Assembly (NCBI GenBank): GCA_916700875.1
Contig: CAKAKS010000066.1
Span: forward strand, 9,579,743-9,643,742
Direction of reading: 5' to 3'
DNA from: Sebastes aleutianus
Lineage: Eukaryota; Chordata; Actinopteri; Perciformes; Sebastidae
DNA length: 64,000 nucleotides
The notes under the pieces were generated by a model that made no database searches, was not told where the DNA came from, and saw nothing but the letters and a program-made list of their open reading frames with translations. Position 1 is the first letter of the stretch, and each line of letters opens with the position of its first letter. This document shows positions 27,401 through 43,031 of this stretch, in pieces. The translations under genes and the position numbers were made by a program.

Positions 27401-30400
27401 CACAAGGAGACTTTCAGTGCTGTTAATCAGCTTTTTCCTCAGTGTACACAATTACAAGAAGAATAGCATTCTGATTGGATCATTTGGTGTCACAACACAT
27501 GCTCCTCTCCGCACACGGCGTCAGTCAATCTGTGCTTCTGATCCCTCCGCTCTCTTTTCCAATGGATCATGACTCTGTATTTTGGCACAAAACACTACCT
27601 CCAGAATGTTGTAGCGTGAGGTGTCGCAGAAGTCCCTCACGCCAATCTCTGTGCCCATGTACCAGCCGCTGAAGGGGCAGCCGGTGAACTCCAGACCGCC
27701 GATCTCCAGCAGCATGTTGGAGACCGCCGGGAGGCCGTACCACTTCAGGTCCAGGTCCTTGAACCACTCGTACCTGGGCAGAGCAAACGGGGGGAATGAC
27801 GGGTGGGAACCGCAGCTATTTCAGCTTCACATTCAACATTTGCAATACGCACAGTCATTAACTATAATAATGTGGAGCTGTCTTTTTATTCCTGAGACAC
27901 ATATCATGAAAAAGAATTGCAGCCAAAACCAACATTAACACAAAGAAACCACTTTTGACAGCTCTCCAGTGTTGGACAGCGCAGGCGGGACCTCAATCTA
28001 CCTCCCACCACTCACTCCTTGCTCCCTCTAGGGGGACTGATAACATGGCTTTCAATGTATTATTTGCAGAGATGGGTCTAATCTCGTGTAATGATGAGGC
28101 GCTGTTGGTGGTCGCCGCCTGTGCCAAGCTGCTGCCAGAGCTGAGGGCCCAGTTGATGCAGGGTATGGAGCAAGAGATGCCAATTTTTGGGGGGGAGTCT
28201 GGCGGGGAGATCAGTGTGTCAAGGGATTCTGAAATGCTCTCTGTAGCGTGTAGAGATGTAGTGATAGTTCTGTGTGCATCTGTATGAAACCTAGTGCTGT
28301 AATACCCCATTCCTTTGTCTGATTATGGGTATTAGATACAGCAGCTTAATGCTTAAGATCTCAAGGGCATTGTGGCTTTTTTACATTATCAACCAATGTA
28401 AGAAAAGTTTTCTCAAGAATAAAAAAACAGGAACCTCACTAACAAGCCCCATGGTTACCACAAAAAGCTGGCATAGCAACAGATAAAGCACGGCTAGCGG
28501 TGCTTTCTGGGAACATTCAGTGCAGTTGGAATGTGACAATAACCCAATCAGACGTCTTGGCTTAAAAGTACCCCATTGTTTAAGAAGTGTTGTTAAGAGA
28601 TGAGTGAGTGGGTGGATGCATCTTTTCTGTGTGCGTGTAGCCCCCTCTGGTCTTGTTTTGCTAGATTCTGTATATTTTATGCACGCTTCAGAGGGAAGGC
28701 ATAACTCACTTTGGGTGTGTGATCGGCACTTCCAGGACGAGGTCTTCAGGAAGCTCAAACAGCTCCGGGTCATTTCCATTGGCTTGCAGCAGGAGGGGCA
28801 GGACATCAAAACGACCCTTTGGAGGTTTCCATCCCAGCTTCATGCAGATCTGGTGACAGAAAGCAACACGAGAGCTGAGTGCAAATAGGACATTTCTCCT
28901 GAAGTGATTTGTTCTTTAAAAATACAGCTCCTCTTGTGTACCTCAGTGAATTCAACATTAGCAGGGTCTCCTTGGATCTTATCATCAGGCAGTCTGTAGC
29001 CGGCATAACGAATCAGCTGACAGTTCCACACCCGAAAGTCATGCTTGCCATCTACCCTCTGAGGAAATATGGTGATGGCCGACCTGCGAAAAACAAACAA
29101 ACAGAAAAAGTAGTATTTAAATAACGTGAAATAGAAATATTAACATTTGCATAAAAGTAGTAGCTTTAGTAATAATCTAATATCTCAAAAGACATTGAGA
29201 ATAATCTAATTAGAGAGCTGAACTGTGCCACAAGCATGTTGATATCTGCACACAGATGCTGTGCAACAAAGCATTAGATCCTGTATATGAATATTTCAGT
29301 ACATAATCAACAAGATTACTAACAGATGGTTGGCATTGTACATGTCATCTGTCCAAAGGCGTTTCCAATTATGTTATGTTAAAGGACTCATAGAAGAAGG
29401 GCAAAAGCTTACAGTATAGCTACCTTTAGTCTGTTCTACATCCCAGTGGTGTTTTAATGCCATGAAAAAAAAGTGTTAATACTGCTAAGCTGGTTGTGAG
29501 TCAGTGAGGAGGGAGAGCAGCTGGTGTGAATCTGGGACAGTTGTGTTAGCAGTCAACATCTGCAGGAAACCGTCTCTCAGCTGGAAACTGGTGCAAATTG
29601 TCATACCAGACTTTATGTGCGGCATATGACACGTTTTGTTTTAATTTGTCCTCACAACATAGAGTAAACCGTGGTTGGGGTAATCAATGTCCAAAAGAAG
29701 TAGAACATATTGTATTCAGTAAGTTAAATGTATTTTTTTTTTTAAATCATGCTTTTTATTGTTTCCTTACGAAAGATGACTACAACAACCTAAACCATAA
29801 CAAAATAAAATAATATTTACAGTACATATAATAACAGATAGTAACTGTAAATTGAAAAACAAAGTATTCAAAAACAAGGAAGGAGAAAATATGGTAATAA
29901 TAATAAAAAAATAGAAATACATGAATAAATAACAATTATAAAACAAAAAATAAAATAAAAATGATAATAAATTAAAATTCAGCATTTTAAAATAATTAAA
30001 AAATATTATTACAATTTAAAAATAAAAATTAATTAATTAATTAATTAATAAAATAAATTCACACACCAGATTCCCAACACCTACTTATATCAGTGAGTTA
30101 TATGTATTCATTTTTACGGATACAGGTAAAGCAATTGCATCACATTCTTATATGCACCTTCTTGATTCCTCGAGTCGAATACTTTTGAGTGATGATGTAT
30201 TAGGACATGCATCACTTAAAAATGAGGGAATGAAGAGCAAAGAATATAAATGATTATATTATTGAACAATATTTTTATTATTATTAAATCATGAGTCTCA
30301 AATTGGCCATATACTTTAGAAAGTAATAATCTTCAGCCATTATAAGTATGGATTGCCATGTTTTGAAAACTTCCTTTGACTAGTTAGATCATTGACAATT

Positions 30401-33400
30401 TATTTCTAGAAAAAGGCTGCAGACAGTCTAGACCAAAATCCATTTATTACTTATTAACATTTGTAACGGCAGACTTGATGGCTCATTTAAAAATGAGAAG
30501 CCCACACACACTTATAAAGGATTCGTAAATAATCGATGAAGCCATTCGTTACAACTTATAAATCTTTTATAAATGGTTCCTTAAAAGAAAGCGGTGGTGT
30601 GATATTATACCATTCAGCAACTGACAACATTTATTGTCTTTTAGTTCACTTGAAAACTATTCAAAAATGGAAATCTAATAGCATTTTGACAAATGTTTAC
30701 ATCTCCCAGTTGCAACAATTATTTACTGCACAATTTCCCCATGAAATCCACCACTTGAAAACAACAGACTCATGTGTGTTTTGCATCATTTTAGGACCCT
30801 TCCCTGCAGTATATTTACATTTTGTGCACAGTCAGAATCATCTCTGTTTTTATAATATTGACAAGTGATTTTAAATAAGGAAAATGATTGCAAAAAGTAT
30901 TGCAACATGTTGCAATAGCAGAACATTTATAATTATTTATGTGCCTGTGTTTATTTATGTTAAAGCAAGCCAGACTGAGAGAGGATGTTGTGCTGGCTCT
31001 TATCAACATGTGTATCCGAGCTGTCCCTCCGAAAGCCAAGCTAAGTGTAGTAATGAGTCAGAAGCTATCCATCATCCAACAAGTAAATATGAGGTGTCAC
31101 GTGTGATTAGGAATTGGCAGAACGTGAACGAACGCTGTGCAGGTCTGACAAATGACATATTTGTTAGCAAGGTCCGCCGCCTCACCAACAGGGCAATGAT
31201 TGGTGGCGAGACGCTGACAGATAGACGGGCTGCAGATAGTGTCAGATACAGTGTTAAGAGACAGAGAACGCGCTGACAGATGGGACAGCGGGTCAACTCA
31301 GGGTAGTCAGAGATGGAGAGGGGTGATGGGATACATGGGGGCGACAGATGGTGGAGGGGAACAAGGGCAGTCGGAGGAAAACAAGCGGAGTTGAACAAAA
31401 GAAAACATCAGAAGGAAACAAGGCGAATAGTTGAGCAGTGTGTGTGTGTTTGTTTTTTCACCTCATGTTGCCTTTGTTGGTGGCGTACTTGATGTGGTTA
31501 CAGATGTAGTTGTACATTCCATGAGCTGTTGTGCAGTCTCTAGCATCAAAAACCTGGAAAGCAAACGTGAACATGAAACCTCTGAAACAGGTTTACCAGG
31601 CACAGTGAAGTGTTTAAATATACCTGTGTTTATTTAATGCCTGTGGTGCTGTTTGTTGTCCCTCAACACCCTGAGGTAGAGCTCAAATTAATCTACTTTG
31701 ATAACTGATTATTCGGTTTGACTAATTTATTAAGAAAAAAAAGTCAAAATTCTCTGATTGCAGCTTCTTAAATGTGAATATTTTCTGGTTTCTCTACTCC
31801 TCTATGACAGTAAACTGAATATCTTTGAGTTGTGGACAAAACAAGTCATTTGAGGATGTCATTTTGGGCTTTAGGAAACACTGATCAACATTTTTCACAA
31901 TTTTCTGACATTTTATAGACCAAACAACTAATTGAGAAAATAAACGACAGATTAATCGACAATGAAGAAAATGGTTAGTTGCAACCAGTTGCAGTAAAGC
32001 CAAACAAGTGAACCAAAACTCTTATACTACAGCATCTTGGATATCATACAAAAGTGCAAAAGTAAGTAGAAATGCAGAATCTATCTTGATAACTATTCAC
32101 ATTACTTGAGAAAAAGTCAGAAACAGCATGTAAAGAGTGTAAAGCATCAACAGCCCCATGCTATGATTAATATATAATAGGTAATACTGTATAGTACCTG
32201 TAGTTTGGACCACTGGATCCTTCCTACGCATCGGGCAGCATTCCTCCAGGCGTGCTTGGCCCCGTAAATCAGCTCAGTGTCTTTCAGCTGGTAAGTTCCT
32301 GAAGCATCAATCTCCTTGGTCACCTCCTCCAGCCGGTCCACATGGGCCTTAGAGCCAAACCTGTAGGCAGGACACATCCACAGGTACAATACAATAAGAG
32401 AACAGGTACATACAGTATAGCACAACACAAGAGGTACTGGGTGTAAATTGAGCTGTTTTGTAAGGATCCCTCAGAGTTCAATGCAGTCACATATCATCTA
32501 TTAAAATATCTTTCATAAGGTAAAGAAGCTTTTCTGACACACTGACGGAAGCTGCCCTCTTACGCAAGTGTGCTGAGTATACACAACACAAAATTAACTG
32601 CAGAAAATATAAAAAATAAATGAGTAAATAAAAACATATATAAAATAAAAATGAACTTGGTTGATGCCCTTTTACAGGATAGTTGCACTTGCGTTATTAG
32701 TTACTAATGCTAATTAGCCAGGTTAGCAATTACTACATGCAAATGTGGCTAATAAGAAATACATAGTTTAATATATTATTTTTCATTTGATTTTATGTAA
32801 CCTTTATTGTCTCAGGATAGTCCCATTGACATTTAGAATCTCTTTTACATGGGAGTCCCGGCCAAGACGGCAGCATAAAAGTTTCACACAAAACACAAGC
32901 ACAAAGAACTTAAGAACAAAACAGCAAAAAGGTAAAAACAACATAAAAATTTCACATAAAAGAGAAGTAACAGTCTTAAATCAAACAGCAAATTGCATCA
33001 ACTAGTGAATTACCAGTGTTGTTCAGTAACAGGAGAAGTACATTCAAAATCTTGCATGCTTATAAAATAATCTAGTTTAAAGTGTCGTGATGAGGGTGCA
33101 AAAACTTTGAAAGCACTTTCACCAAAAGTGGTGCGGGTTCTAGGAACGACATAATTTGTCCACATGATCGCTGATTAGGGATGCACTGATTGTGAAATTC
33201 TGGGCCGATACCTATGTTTAAAATAACAATTTGGCCAATACTGATGTTCGTGTTTATAATGTTTTTGCTGTTATGCGTTACCGTTCTGTGCCAGGGAAAC
33301 AAAGACATCTTCATTATAAAAAAAAGATAAGATTGCACCTACTGATTTTTTTTAGTTTTTGGTGCCAATAGAGACCATAGATAGATAAGCAGGAAGTTTG

Positions 33401-36400
33401 TGTAATATGGCCTTATACAGAGAAATGTACCAGTGTTCCATTCTACGGTTGTATGAGGAGGATAAACCAACTTTCTCATACAAACTGCAATGATGTGTGT
33501 GGAAATCCGAATCAGGGACAAGTCTTAACACAGTATGATATGCTGAATCTAATATTTTAACAGTAGATGAACCCGCATAATATCAAATATCAATTGCTGA
33601 TAAAAGCGTCACTTGAATTAATTTTTTCTTTGCATCAAAAGAAAAACAGCATTTGTTTAAATAATAAAAAAATTGTTTGGACAACCCCTCTTGCCGCAGC
33701 AGCCTAAACGCACAACCCACATTCAAAATGAGTGTGTGAATACAGCCTAACTCTGAACACGGATGCAGATGTTACAGGCCGTGCTTACCTTTTGATGGAG
33801 GTGTAGTACTGGTCTAAGAAGTCAGTGGCCAGTGGAAGAAGATCCTCTTTGGGTCTGACTTCGTCTGGTTTGCGCATGTTGGGCATCATCACAGAGCCCA
33901 TGCACACATTTTCATTGCAGAGTGGCAGCTGAAAAGACAAATACAATGACAGATGAGGGGAGGCTTTTTTCAGGGATGAATTCTGCTTGTTGGCCAGGTG
34001 GTTCAGCTCTCTGGTAATGTATCTGCAAACATCCAATTTATTTACTTTCCAGCAAAGAATAACACTAACAGAAGATACCACGTTGGCTCCCTTTGTGCAC
34101 AAAACAAGAGGAGTTGATTCGTTTTATTGGACAAAGAATCCTTCAACATATTTCAGTGGCCTTCAGGATTCCTGTTGACTCACAAGAGAGTTTCTGCATC
34201 TATCTCTGTGTTGTGATTGAATGCAAAAATGAGAGAGGCATGGCATCCTCTTAATTTACAAAAGGCAGAGCTTCACATTACCTTCCTTCTCTATTCATTT
34301 TGAATTAACCGGCTAAGTCTTGGTTCTGCTTGATATGAAACAGACCTAGGAAATGCTTGAATTACACATTATGCAAATAGAATCATTCAAAAGAAATGAA
34401 AACTGTTTTCCAATCCAATTTTCTCAAACTTTTTTGCTCTTCTAGCTGTTATTCATCATCAGAAGGTGCTAACACTGTAAAAGTATATTTACCTTAGACG
34501 TTCTTGCTTAATAACTCTATGGGTAAACATCTGTTTCACTACTTTTTCCAGGATTTAATCAAAAAGGTGTCAATATGAAGTAAACTAGAAAAGAACTGTA
34601 TCTCAATATGTAATAGGGCTGCACAATTAATCTAATATTAAGCGCGATCACAATTTTGGCTTCCCACAATTAAAAGAACATGATCCATTGCGTTATAAAC
34701 TTCATTGCATATCAAATTAAACGCTTCCTAAACTAACAGCCAGCCACCAGCGGGTGATCCAGATGTTTTGGTTTTAATTCTGGGGAGCTATAATGCCGCT
34801 GCGAATGCACCCTACAGCGGCAGCCTGTGACAAGATTTCCTGAATGTTGCGGCTGCAGTCCAGAGAGGAAGTATAATATAACCAACTGTATACAGAAATA
34901 CTCGTTTTGCCAAAACGGAAATGCACAGAATTCAGGTGAGGAAGAACCTTATTTTAAGTCTTATTTTGATGCAGAGATTAGTTAATTAGCAGGAATATAA
35001 GTGAAAGCAGTACTCGCTTGATTTTATTTGGGTTAAAAAGTTTTGGTGCAATTTTATTTTGCTTCTAGGAGATGCTCTGTGAATAAGGACCTGTTTTATT
35101 TTGATGCAAAGATTTGTAAATTAGCGGGAATGTAGCACTTCTGCACCTCCTCATGGCTCTGTTTTCAGGCTTTAAAAAATCTGGCCAATCACAGGTCATT
35201 TCAGAGAGAGAGCGTTCCTATTGGCTGTTCATTCAACAGAGGCAGCTGTCAATCGCTCGCGAACTCCGATCAAACGGTCAAACTAGGCAACACTGATCAA
35301 ATATGAATTAATATTCTGTTATAATGCCTATTTCTCACGTAGAATGTTTTCAGAAACATCTTGTAGAGCTCCAGCTGGTCAGCGGTGCTTGGTATTTCCT
35401 CAACTGATCTCAACATGGCTGCCGGGTCACAAACTTTCTCATTTTCCAGCTGAACAGTACACTACAAGATGTTTCTGAAAACATTTTATGCGAGAAATAG
35501 GCGTTACAGTAACAGAATATTGTTTCATATTTGATCAGGGCTGCCTAGTTTGACCATTTGGTCGGAGTTTGCGAGTGTTTGACAGTTGCTCAGAGACGGC
35601 AGGCTCCAGCTCGGCTCTGATTGGTTGTTTTCCTCCGGTCTGTGAAATCTTGTAGATGTCATTAGGAGCACCAGAGGACAGAGGCACATGATTTCTTTCA
35701 GATTACCTGTCTCATGCACTACTGTCACGATATAGTGACCGTTTTATAAAAATAACTTCTTTTTTTTAAATCATATTTACTCCTATTCTACCCACTGCTG
35801 CTTTAAATGTGAAAGTACAATAAAAATCTATTAATAATCATGATAAATAATCGTGACCTCAATATTGATCAAAATAATCGGATGTGTTTATCAATTTGTC
35901 CATAATCGTGCAGCCCTAAAATGTAAGGTCAATAGGCCATCGGTAGATCACACCCTTCAAATTCATGTTATATCATAATATGTTACACTTGGTTCAGATA
36001 AAAGGTCATTTTTTATTATATGTTCCGGACTCTGAATGCATACAACGGATCATACAGTAACTGTTTTACAATTTCTTTCATTATATTGCTCACACATGGC
36101 TGGCAAGCATGTTAATGAATGAGCAAGTCAGTGAGTCATGGATTGGTATCCTTCTATTAAGCGGAGACAGGAAGACAGAAAGAGCACGGAGGAAAGACAG
36201 AAAACAGACAGATGCAGAGAGGGAAAATTGCTCATAGCTGAGAGCAACCTTGTGTGGTCAGTTTAATGTGATTAGAGTTGAAGTCAGCTGTCACTTTGGT
36301 TTGCCTAAATGCCTTCGCCAGCTCAGAGAGAGATTGAATGAGTGAGCAAGAGCGGGCGACAGGAGCGATAGCGCAGGCGTGCAGTCGGAGAGGAAATTTG

Positions 36401-39400
36401 ACACTGACCCCGGCGCTGCTAAAATTGGCTTGTTTACGCCGAGCCACACACTTGCACTGTCCAAACACTCCGACGTGGACCGGCAGTTGGTCCAAAATAA
36501 ACTTCCCTCCGTGTCCCTTCCAACAAATCCAACCCTCGCTCGACCAAAACAGAAAAAGATGAAAAAAAAAAAAATCACATCCAGTCAAAATAATGAGAAA
36601 AATTAGAACGATTTTCAGTAAGAATATGTGATAGTGTTCATGAAAACAAAGACAAAAAATAAAGGGTTAATTCCAAAGAAAAAAGGGAAGCTAAGAAAAG
36701 ATAATTGACAACAAGAGAGAACAACAAAGCGGAGACAGAAAAAACATGAACAGTAAGAGGTGACAGAGTGAAAGGGGGGAAATGGATGAGTAGGGAGTGT
36801 TAAAAATAAAACAAAGGAATCACTCGTGCTCCAGCACGTCCGCTCATCATACCGCTCTGGGCATTCATGCCAGCCAGCTGTCCTTTTCGAAAAAGACGGA
36901 TCATCCTCGAATACAGCAGCGTCTGTGATATATAATAAATCTGAAGATGCTATTACAGGCCATTCATTGGGATGCACAGCCTGGGTCCGATAAGTCACCG
37001 AGGTAATTAGGCTGCTGTTTGCTGGTTACGAATGGCTGCTGTGTTTTGGGGGGTGAATGCTTAAACAGCGGGGTCCACCTTGTGTTTGGTAGACTGGCTT
37101 ACTAACTAGAAGGGAGAAACTTCGGCTGCATGATAAAATGGGGAAAAAAATGGGTTGCGGTTGATAAATGAACGGGGATGAAAATGGATCACAGAGAACC
37201 GTTTTCTGAGCAAATTCTTTGCATGTAGCTGAAGCTTTTCTTTGTTTCACCCTCAAACAAAGTTTTCGGAAATTACCTTTATTAGCTTTTCGAAGCCACC
37301 ATGAGGGTGGAGAAAAAACCAGAGCATCAGTCGTTTGCCCAAAACAACACATCGTTTTGTGCTGACAAAGTCTTCTAGTGGCCGTAGTGATTATCACAGG
37401 AGGTAGTGTGGCATTATTAGATGTTGTCTTGTTGATAGTGGCGTCAGATCACAAAACATTTTAAGGGGACGTATGTAGGATTTGGCGGCATCTAGTGGTG
37501 AGGTTGCAGATTGCAACCAACTGAGTACCCCTCAGCTCACTCATCCCTTTCCAAGAATGCGGTCACGTGAGCCACAGAGTGCAAAAGCTTTTCGCCTCGC
37601 TCAGAGACCATCCTTGCCATAATAACACTACTATAGGAGCAAAGAAAGTCAGACGGCTGCTGGCGGTATCACAGTTTTACACTCTGCGGCTCACGTTACC
37701 GCAGTTTCACAAGCGTGTTGGAGAACTACGGTGACGTAAAATGTTGAAAGGCTCTCTCTAAAGTCAGAGTTTGGTTTGTCCGTTCTGGGCTACTGTAGAA
37801 ACATAGCGGAGCAACACGGCGGACTCCGTGAAGAGGATCTTCTCAATATGTAGATATGAAGGGCTCATTCTAAGCTAATGAAAACACAACGTTTCTTAGT
37901 TTCAGGTGATTATACAAAGTTATGAATATTATATTCTATTTCTGCTAATAGATCCCCTGAAATGTTACATACTGTTCCTTTAAATGTGTCATTATGGAGG
38001 ACACGGATCACTTCGTCATTTAATTTGGAGACTTTTGCAGATGACATTTTTTGTTTTGAGGGAAATGTCTCGATAACTATTTGGACTTTAACACAGTAGA
38101 CTGCTGTCCGTTTCCGACTAACAATCAACGTTTGTTTCTTGACCACAATCGTTTCCAAACCCTAACCAAGTCTTTATTATTGTAACCATGACGATAAAGG
38201 TCCCCTAACCTTAACAAAGTTGAAATTTTAACCCAAACCACAATGTTTTCCTAGTTATTTGAACCCATATCATGATCTTTACATTACCATAACCAAGTTG
38301 GTTTTGTGCCTAAATCTAACCAAGCCTTGACCTCTGCATGTAAGATTAGAAAATTTGTCTTATTGTTTTAAAAGACAATGTTTTCTTATCGATAGTGGCG
38401 TCAGATCACAAAACACTGAAGTGTGTCGTTCTGGAGGGCACAAACCACTTTGTCCTTTAATTTGAAGGATTTATGCGGGTGACATTTTTGATTTTGAGTG
38501 AAATGTCTCAATAACTACAGGATGGGTTGCCATGAAATGTGGAGCAGACATTGATGTTCCCCTCAGGATAAATTGTAATAACTTTGGTGATTTGTTTTTT
38601 CTTCCTGAAGGATTTATTGTTTCATAAGCTTTACCCAGATTTCCCAAACCCCCCCGCTTTCTAGCTAAACAGTAACGAGCTGAATCACCAACATTTCAGG
38701 CAAGAGCTCTCTAATGTATGAATAGTTAGTGAGAAGCAGAGAAAAAGCACGCCACGCTGTGCTATTATTCTTCAATCTACTTGACTTGCAAATGATGTGT
38801 TAGTAAGTCTGCAGGCTAAACGCTTTTTACAGTCAACCAATATATCGTATTTGAGGTTCATCAGGGCCTTTAAGATGCAATTAAAGCCACAGATATCACA
38901 GCTGTCACCTCTGTTGGTTATGAAAGCTTTGAATGTCTGCGACTTTACACAAAGGGGCTTCTTCCTGTCATACTGTCTTGTTAGTATGTGAAGTCATGTT
39001 ATTTATGTCACACCTATTATGGCAATCTGGTATCATGTTTATCCTTTTTGTGATGTGTTAACAAGTTGCCTTTTATCATCAAATATCTAATATTTTTTGC
39101 ATATCCAAATGAGGTGGATAAAAAAAAATCAAACAGATTAAAGTGAGGATATGTTGCTTTTCTTTATATTTTGTGATGGCAATCTGAATATCTTCAGGTT
39201 GTGGACTATTGGTCGAACAAAACAAGCAATTTGATGCTGGGCTTTAGGATGTTAATGATTATGAGAAATTGCACACTTTTTAATTTTTCTGACATTTTAT
39301 AGACCGAGCAAGAAAATAATCAGCACATTAATTGATAAAGAATGAAAATAACTGTAGTTGCAGCCCTAGAGTCAACACACAAACAACTAAAGTAGGTTCA

Positions 39401-42400
39401 ACAAAGTTTTAAATAAAGTTATTTTTGCAGGGCTGTTGGATTGCATTACATTACAATTGCATCACCCAGGTGTTTGTATTTTCTGGTCACTTGGCGCCAG
39501 TACTTTTAATCCTTTTCCCTCTTTAGTGAAGGGTGTCGGGGCATGACGAAACAATAGCACCTCAGCGCCTTCATAAGTTTCCCCACTGGCATAAAACTCC
39601 TGGCGCTAAGGACGACTTGAAACATCAAAATCATTCTCATCCCTGCCACGATGGTTGCCTCAGCGACAGACGGCTTTATCCAACCATTAACTGAGCTGAT
39701 TTCCATATGCCTTACCTTGCTGGAGCTGTGGTGCAGTGTGTCGTTGTAGACGGTGCCAGTCTCCCAGTTCTTGACCTTGAGGAAGCGTGGGCATTTTGAG
39801 GGGCTACCGTTCTGCAGCGACTTAGTGGGTGAGGTCCTGCCCTGGGCCGGGGGCTGGAAAGAGCACACAGGCAATTACACACGAGTCATTACTTCATGCT
39901 TTTGTACTCTGTCTAGCTAAATGGTTCTGACCTCTTAGACACCTTTCTTGCAAGCTGGATAAGTTGTTTACGACTGGGAATCATACTGTGGTAAGCCTTT
40001 CATTGCAGAGAAGTGGTTTTGAGTACCACAAATAGACATTGATTGGTCAGTTTAAGATGGGAATAACATGAGGAACTTTAACAGGACTTTTACAACTATT
40101 GGGAGGCTTTCTCTATGGACTATTGGCTATTTCTTCTCGAGGAAAATCCGTTTGTCATTGTGCTTAAGTGTCTCTAGCACAAACCTATGCACAGAAACTA
40201 CTTACATTGTCTCCCCTCTCCATTTCTGTTTATTTCCCACTCCAGGATAAAGGCAATCAACATTTAACAGCAGGTTGATGGCAAGCTAACTCTTGGCTCA
40301 CTGGGTTTTCCAATACTGTAGCTATTGACTTGTGAATGCCTGCAATTTAACCCCAAAGCCAACTGTAAGCGTTCCTAGAGAAAGGCACCGAGTGATTGCC
40401 AAAGATCAAAGTAATCAATCCCACACCTTGGAAGCTCTTTCATCATCTCCCACGGCATTGTTAATCGCACAGTGGAGCATCTCCTGAACAACAGCGCCAC
40501 AATCATCATGCTCGCCGGGGAGACGAATACCAACAGAGTCACGCCAGTTGGGTCTCATTGTCATTTTGCATCCTCTCAAACAGCAGAGAGGAATGATGTG
40601 GATTGAATTGAATTTGATTTTGCACACACAGAGTGCAGAGCTTAGTTCCTGTGTGCTCATGCTTCAACAGCAGTAACCCCCACTGTGCGGCTCAGATATG
40701 ACACATTATCACTGAGGTTGTGGACAGGAAGAAAGATCACTGTACCGGAAAGAGCTCTCAGTCAAACAGGCAGAGGAAATCAGATGCAGAGAATTAAAGG
40801 TTGTTGACAGAAAAAGCAGAGCAGTTGTGTGTTTGAATATGAATGCAGGCTTGTCGCTCACTGACCAGAAGCTTTTGCTCTGGCATTTACATTTAAGAAA
40901 GTCACTTTCCTATGAATGCCACATGCGGGTTTCAGAGAAGCCTGCTTATATGAACAACCTGTAAATGTCAGTTTACCTTTTTCTTTATTTATATATGTGT
41001 ACTGATGTAAATTTTAAATGTCAGAGTCCCCCTGGAGGGATGAAGATCATTTTTGCCCCTGAAAAAATGCACTTGGGAGCGAGGTCAGTTATTGAATGAT
41101 GATTGTCCAATTGACCTCTTGCTAAACCCCTCCCCTGAACACAGATTGTCCAATCATAGCTTAACCAACGCAGTTAGGCACGGCTAGTCTGTCGAGGGCC
41201 ATGTCCAATATCACTCCCTCATTCACTACTCCCTGTAGACACTCAATGGTTTACTCAATAATCAGCAGTAAATTGAGATTTTGGACACCTACTAATCATT
41301 ATTTTATGTTATCACTGACTGCTGTAGAGTTGCTCAATGGTAATTTTCGCATTTGTAAAATGCAAAACATTGAATCGTTGGATTGTTAGCAGAGAGAAAT
41401 GTACATGCCCAAAGAACGTATATTGCTAAGAAATGAAAGTCAATTGTTCGTTCCATTACAACGTATTTATTAAACTATTTTGCCCGGCTGCTTCCCAGAG
41501 GAGCATTAAGTGAGCAATGGACATAAATGGAAGTTAGAAAAATCCAGCACACAAATTTTGAGAGCAATCGCAAACTTTTTCACGTCAAAGACCTCCAAAA
41601 TCAATGTACAATAGACCACAGACCATGGATGTATAAGAGGTTGTGTCATGTGCTTTGCCTTGTGTGCTAGTAAATAGCCTACAGCTACATTAAATTCTGT
41701 TTATGTCATGCTACTCGCACTACTAGCTACTGGCCGATAGCCAGTTGTTTGGGAACAGAGACGTTAATACATTCACCACGGTACAGGCTTACAGCATACA
41801 GCCCATGGGTGTATTATAAGATAATAAAAGTGATGAATTACAGCCAATATATCAATTATTACAGCCGCACAGCTAGCAGGAAGCCGGCAGAACCGGATAT
41901 GTCACATAAGCATGCAGGGCGGTGCCGCACAGCTAGCAGGAAGCCGGCAGAACCGGATATGTCACATAAGCATGCAGGGCGGTGCAGTCCTGTGAGTCTG
42001 ATGTACCTTCATTATGCCGACTATTGGCTACTAGTGAACTTTACAACTTTTAGGAGATAATGATTTAAATGAGGGCTATCTAAGTGTTTGTACTGGGAAG
42101 TTGATTTACCTACAAAAAAAATAAAAATATCCTCTTATTTACAGACATCTCTTTATACATCCATGGCTATGGCATTTTCAGTCCAAAACATATAATGGGT
42201 AGACTTACACACTCCAAATTCAGACACTCAAATAAATAAAAATGTCAGATAGTGTGGGAAAAACTTACCCCAACTATGTTTAACTTGTATGACTAATAGT
42301 ATATGGGAAAATATAGAGAAATAATGGTAAGATATAACCCAGCATGATTACACTCCATTTTCCATTTCGAAGGTAATTTGATGTGAAAAGTACTGAGACG

Positions 42401-42980
42401 CTAAGTCTGGTGATTGTTTAATAAAAATAAGATTGCACATTCTCTGACTAATACTGTGGGAAGCCAGAGTCCAATAACAGGAAAATGTATTGAATGGTGT
42501 TGTTATTTCTTGGGTGTGACAAAGCATTGGCATGACCTCAACTGGCAAGCTAAAGACATAAAAAAACATCTGTAACTACAGATAAGGGAATTAGAGGGAA
42601 CTAAAGTGGGAATACTTGACATTTAAAGAGTTTTGAGGCTTTTGTTGGCCTTTCCAAAACCAAAAAACACAGAGCAAAAGTGTATGGAATGGATTTAAAC
42701 TGTGTGTTTATTTGCTCTTTCCATCGTTAAAATCTCCAAATTATAGAGTACAGGAAACCTACAGGTGTCGAAATCTGTTACCCCGTCAGGTATGGTTAAG
42801 CGTTCCTCTCGGTGGTGGTTCTTCTTCTTCTTCTTCTTTGGTGTTTATTGGCGGTTGGCAAACCAGCTTATAGGTGCATTACCGTCACCTACTGGACTGG
42901 AGTGTGGAGCAGTAGATTGGCAGGAAATAAATAAAATTGAAATTGAAATTTAATTTAATTTAAAAATGAATAATAATAAT

Positions 42981-43031
<51 letters not shown>

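Noticed and set aside
27955..28310. About 105-110 residue frames on both strands near nos1 exons 8 and 9
   Set aside because: No known domain, no splice-site support, and they lie inside an intron.
36232..37397. Cluster of frames on both strands around 36.2-37.4 kb
   Set aside because: Both strands are open in several frames with no domain; composition-driven.
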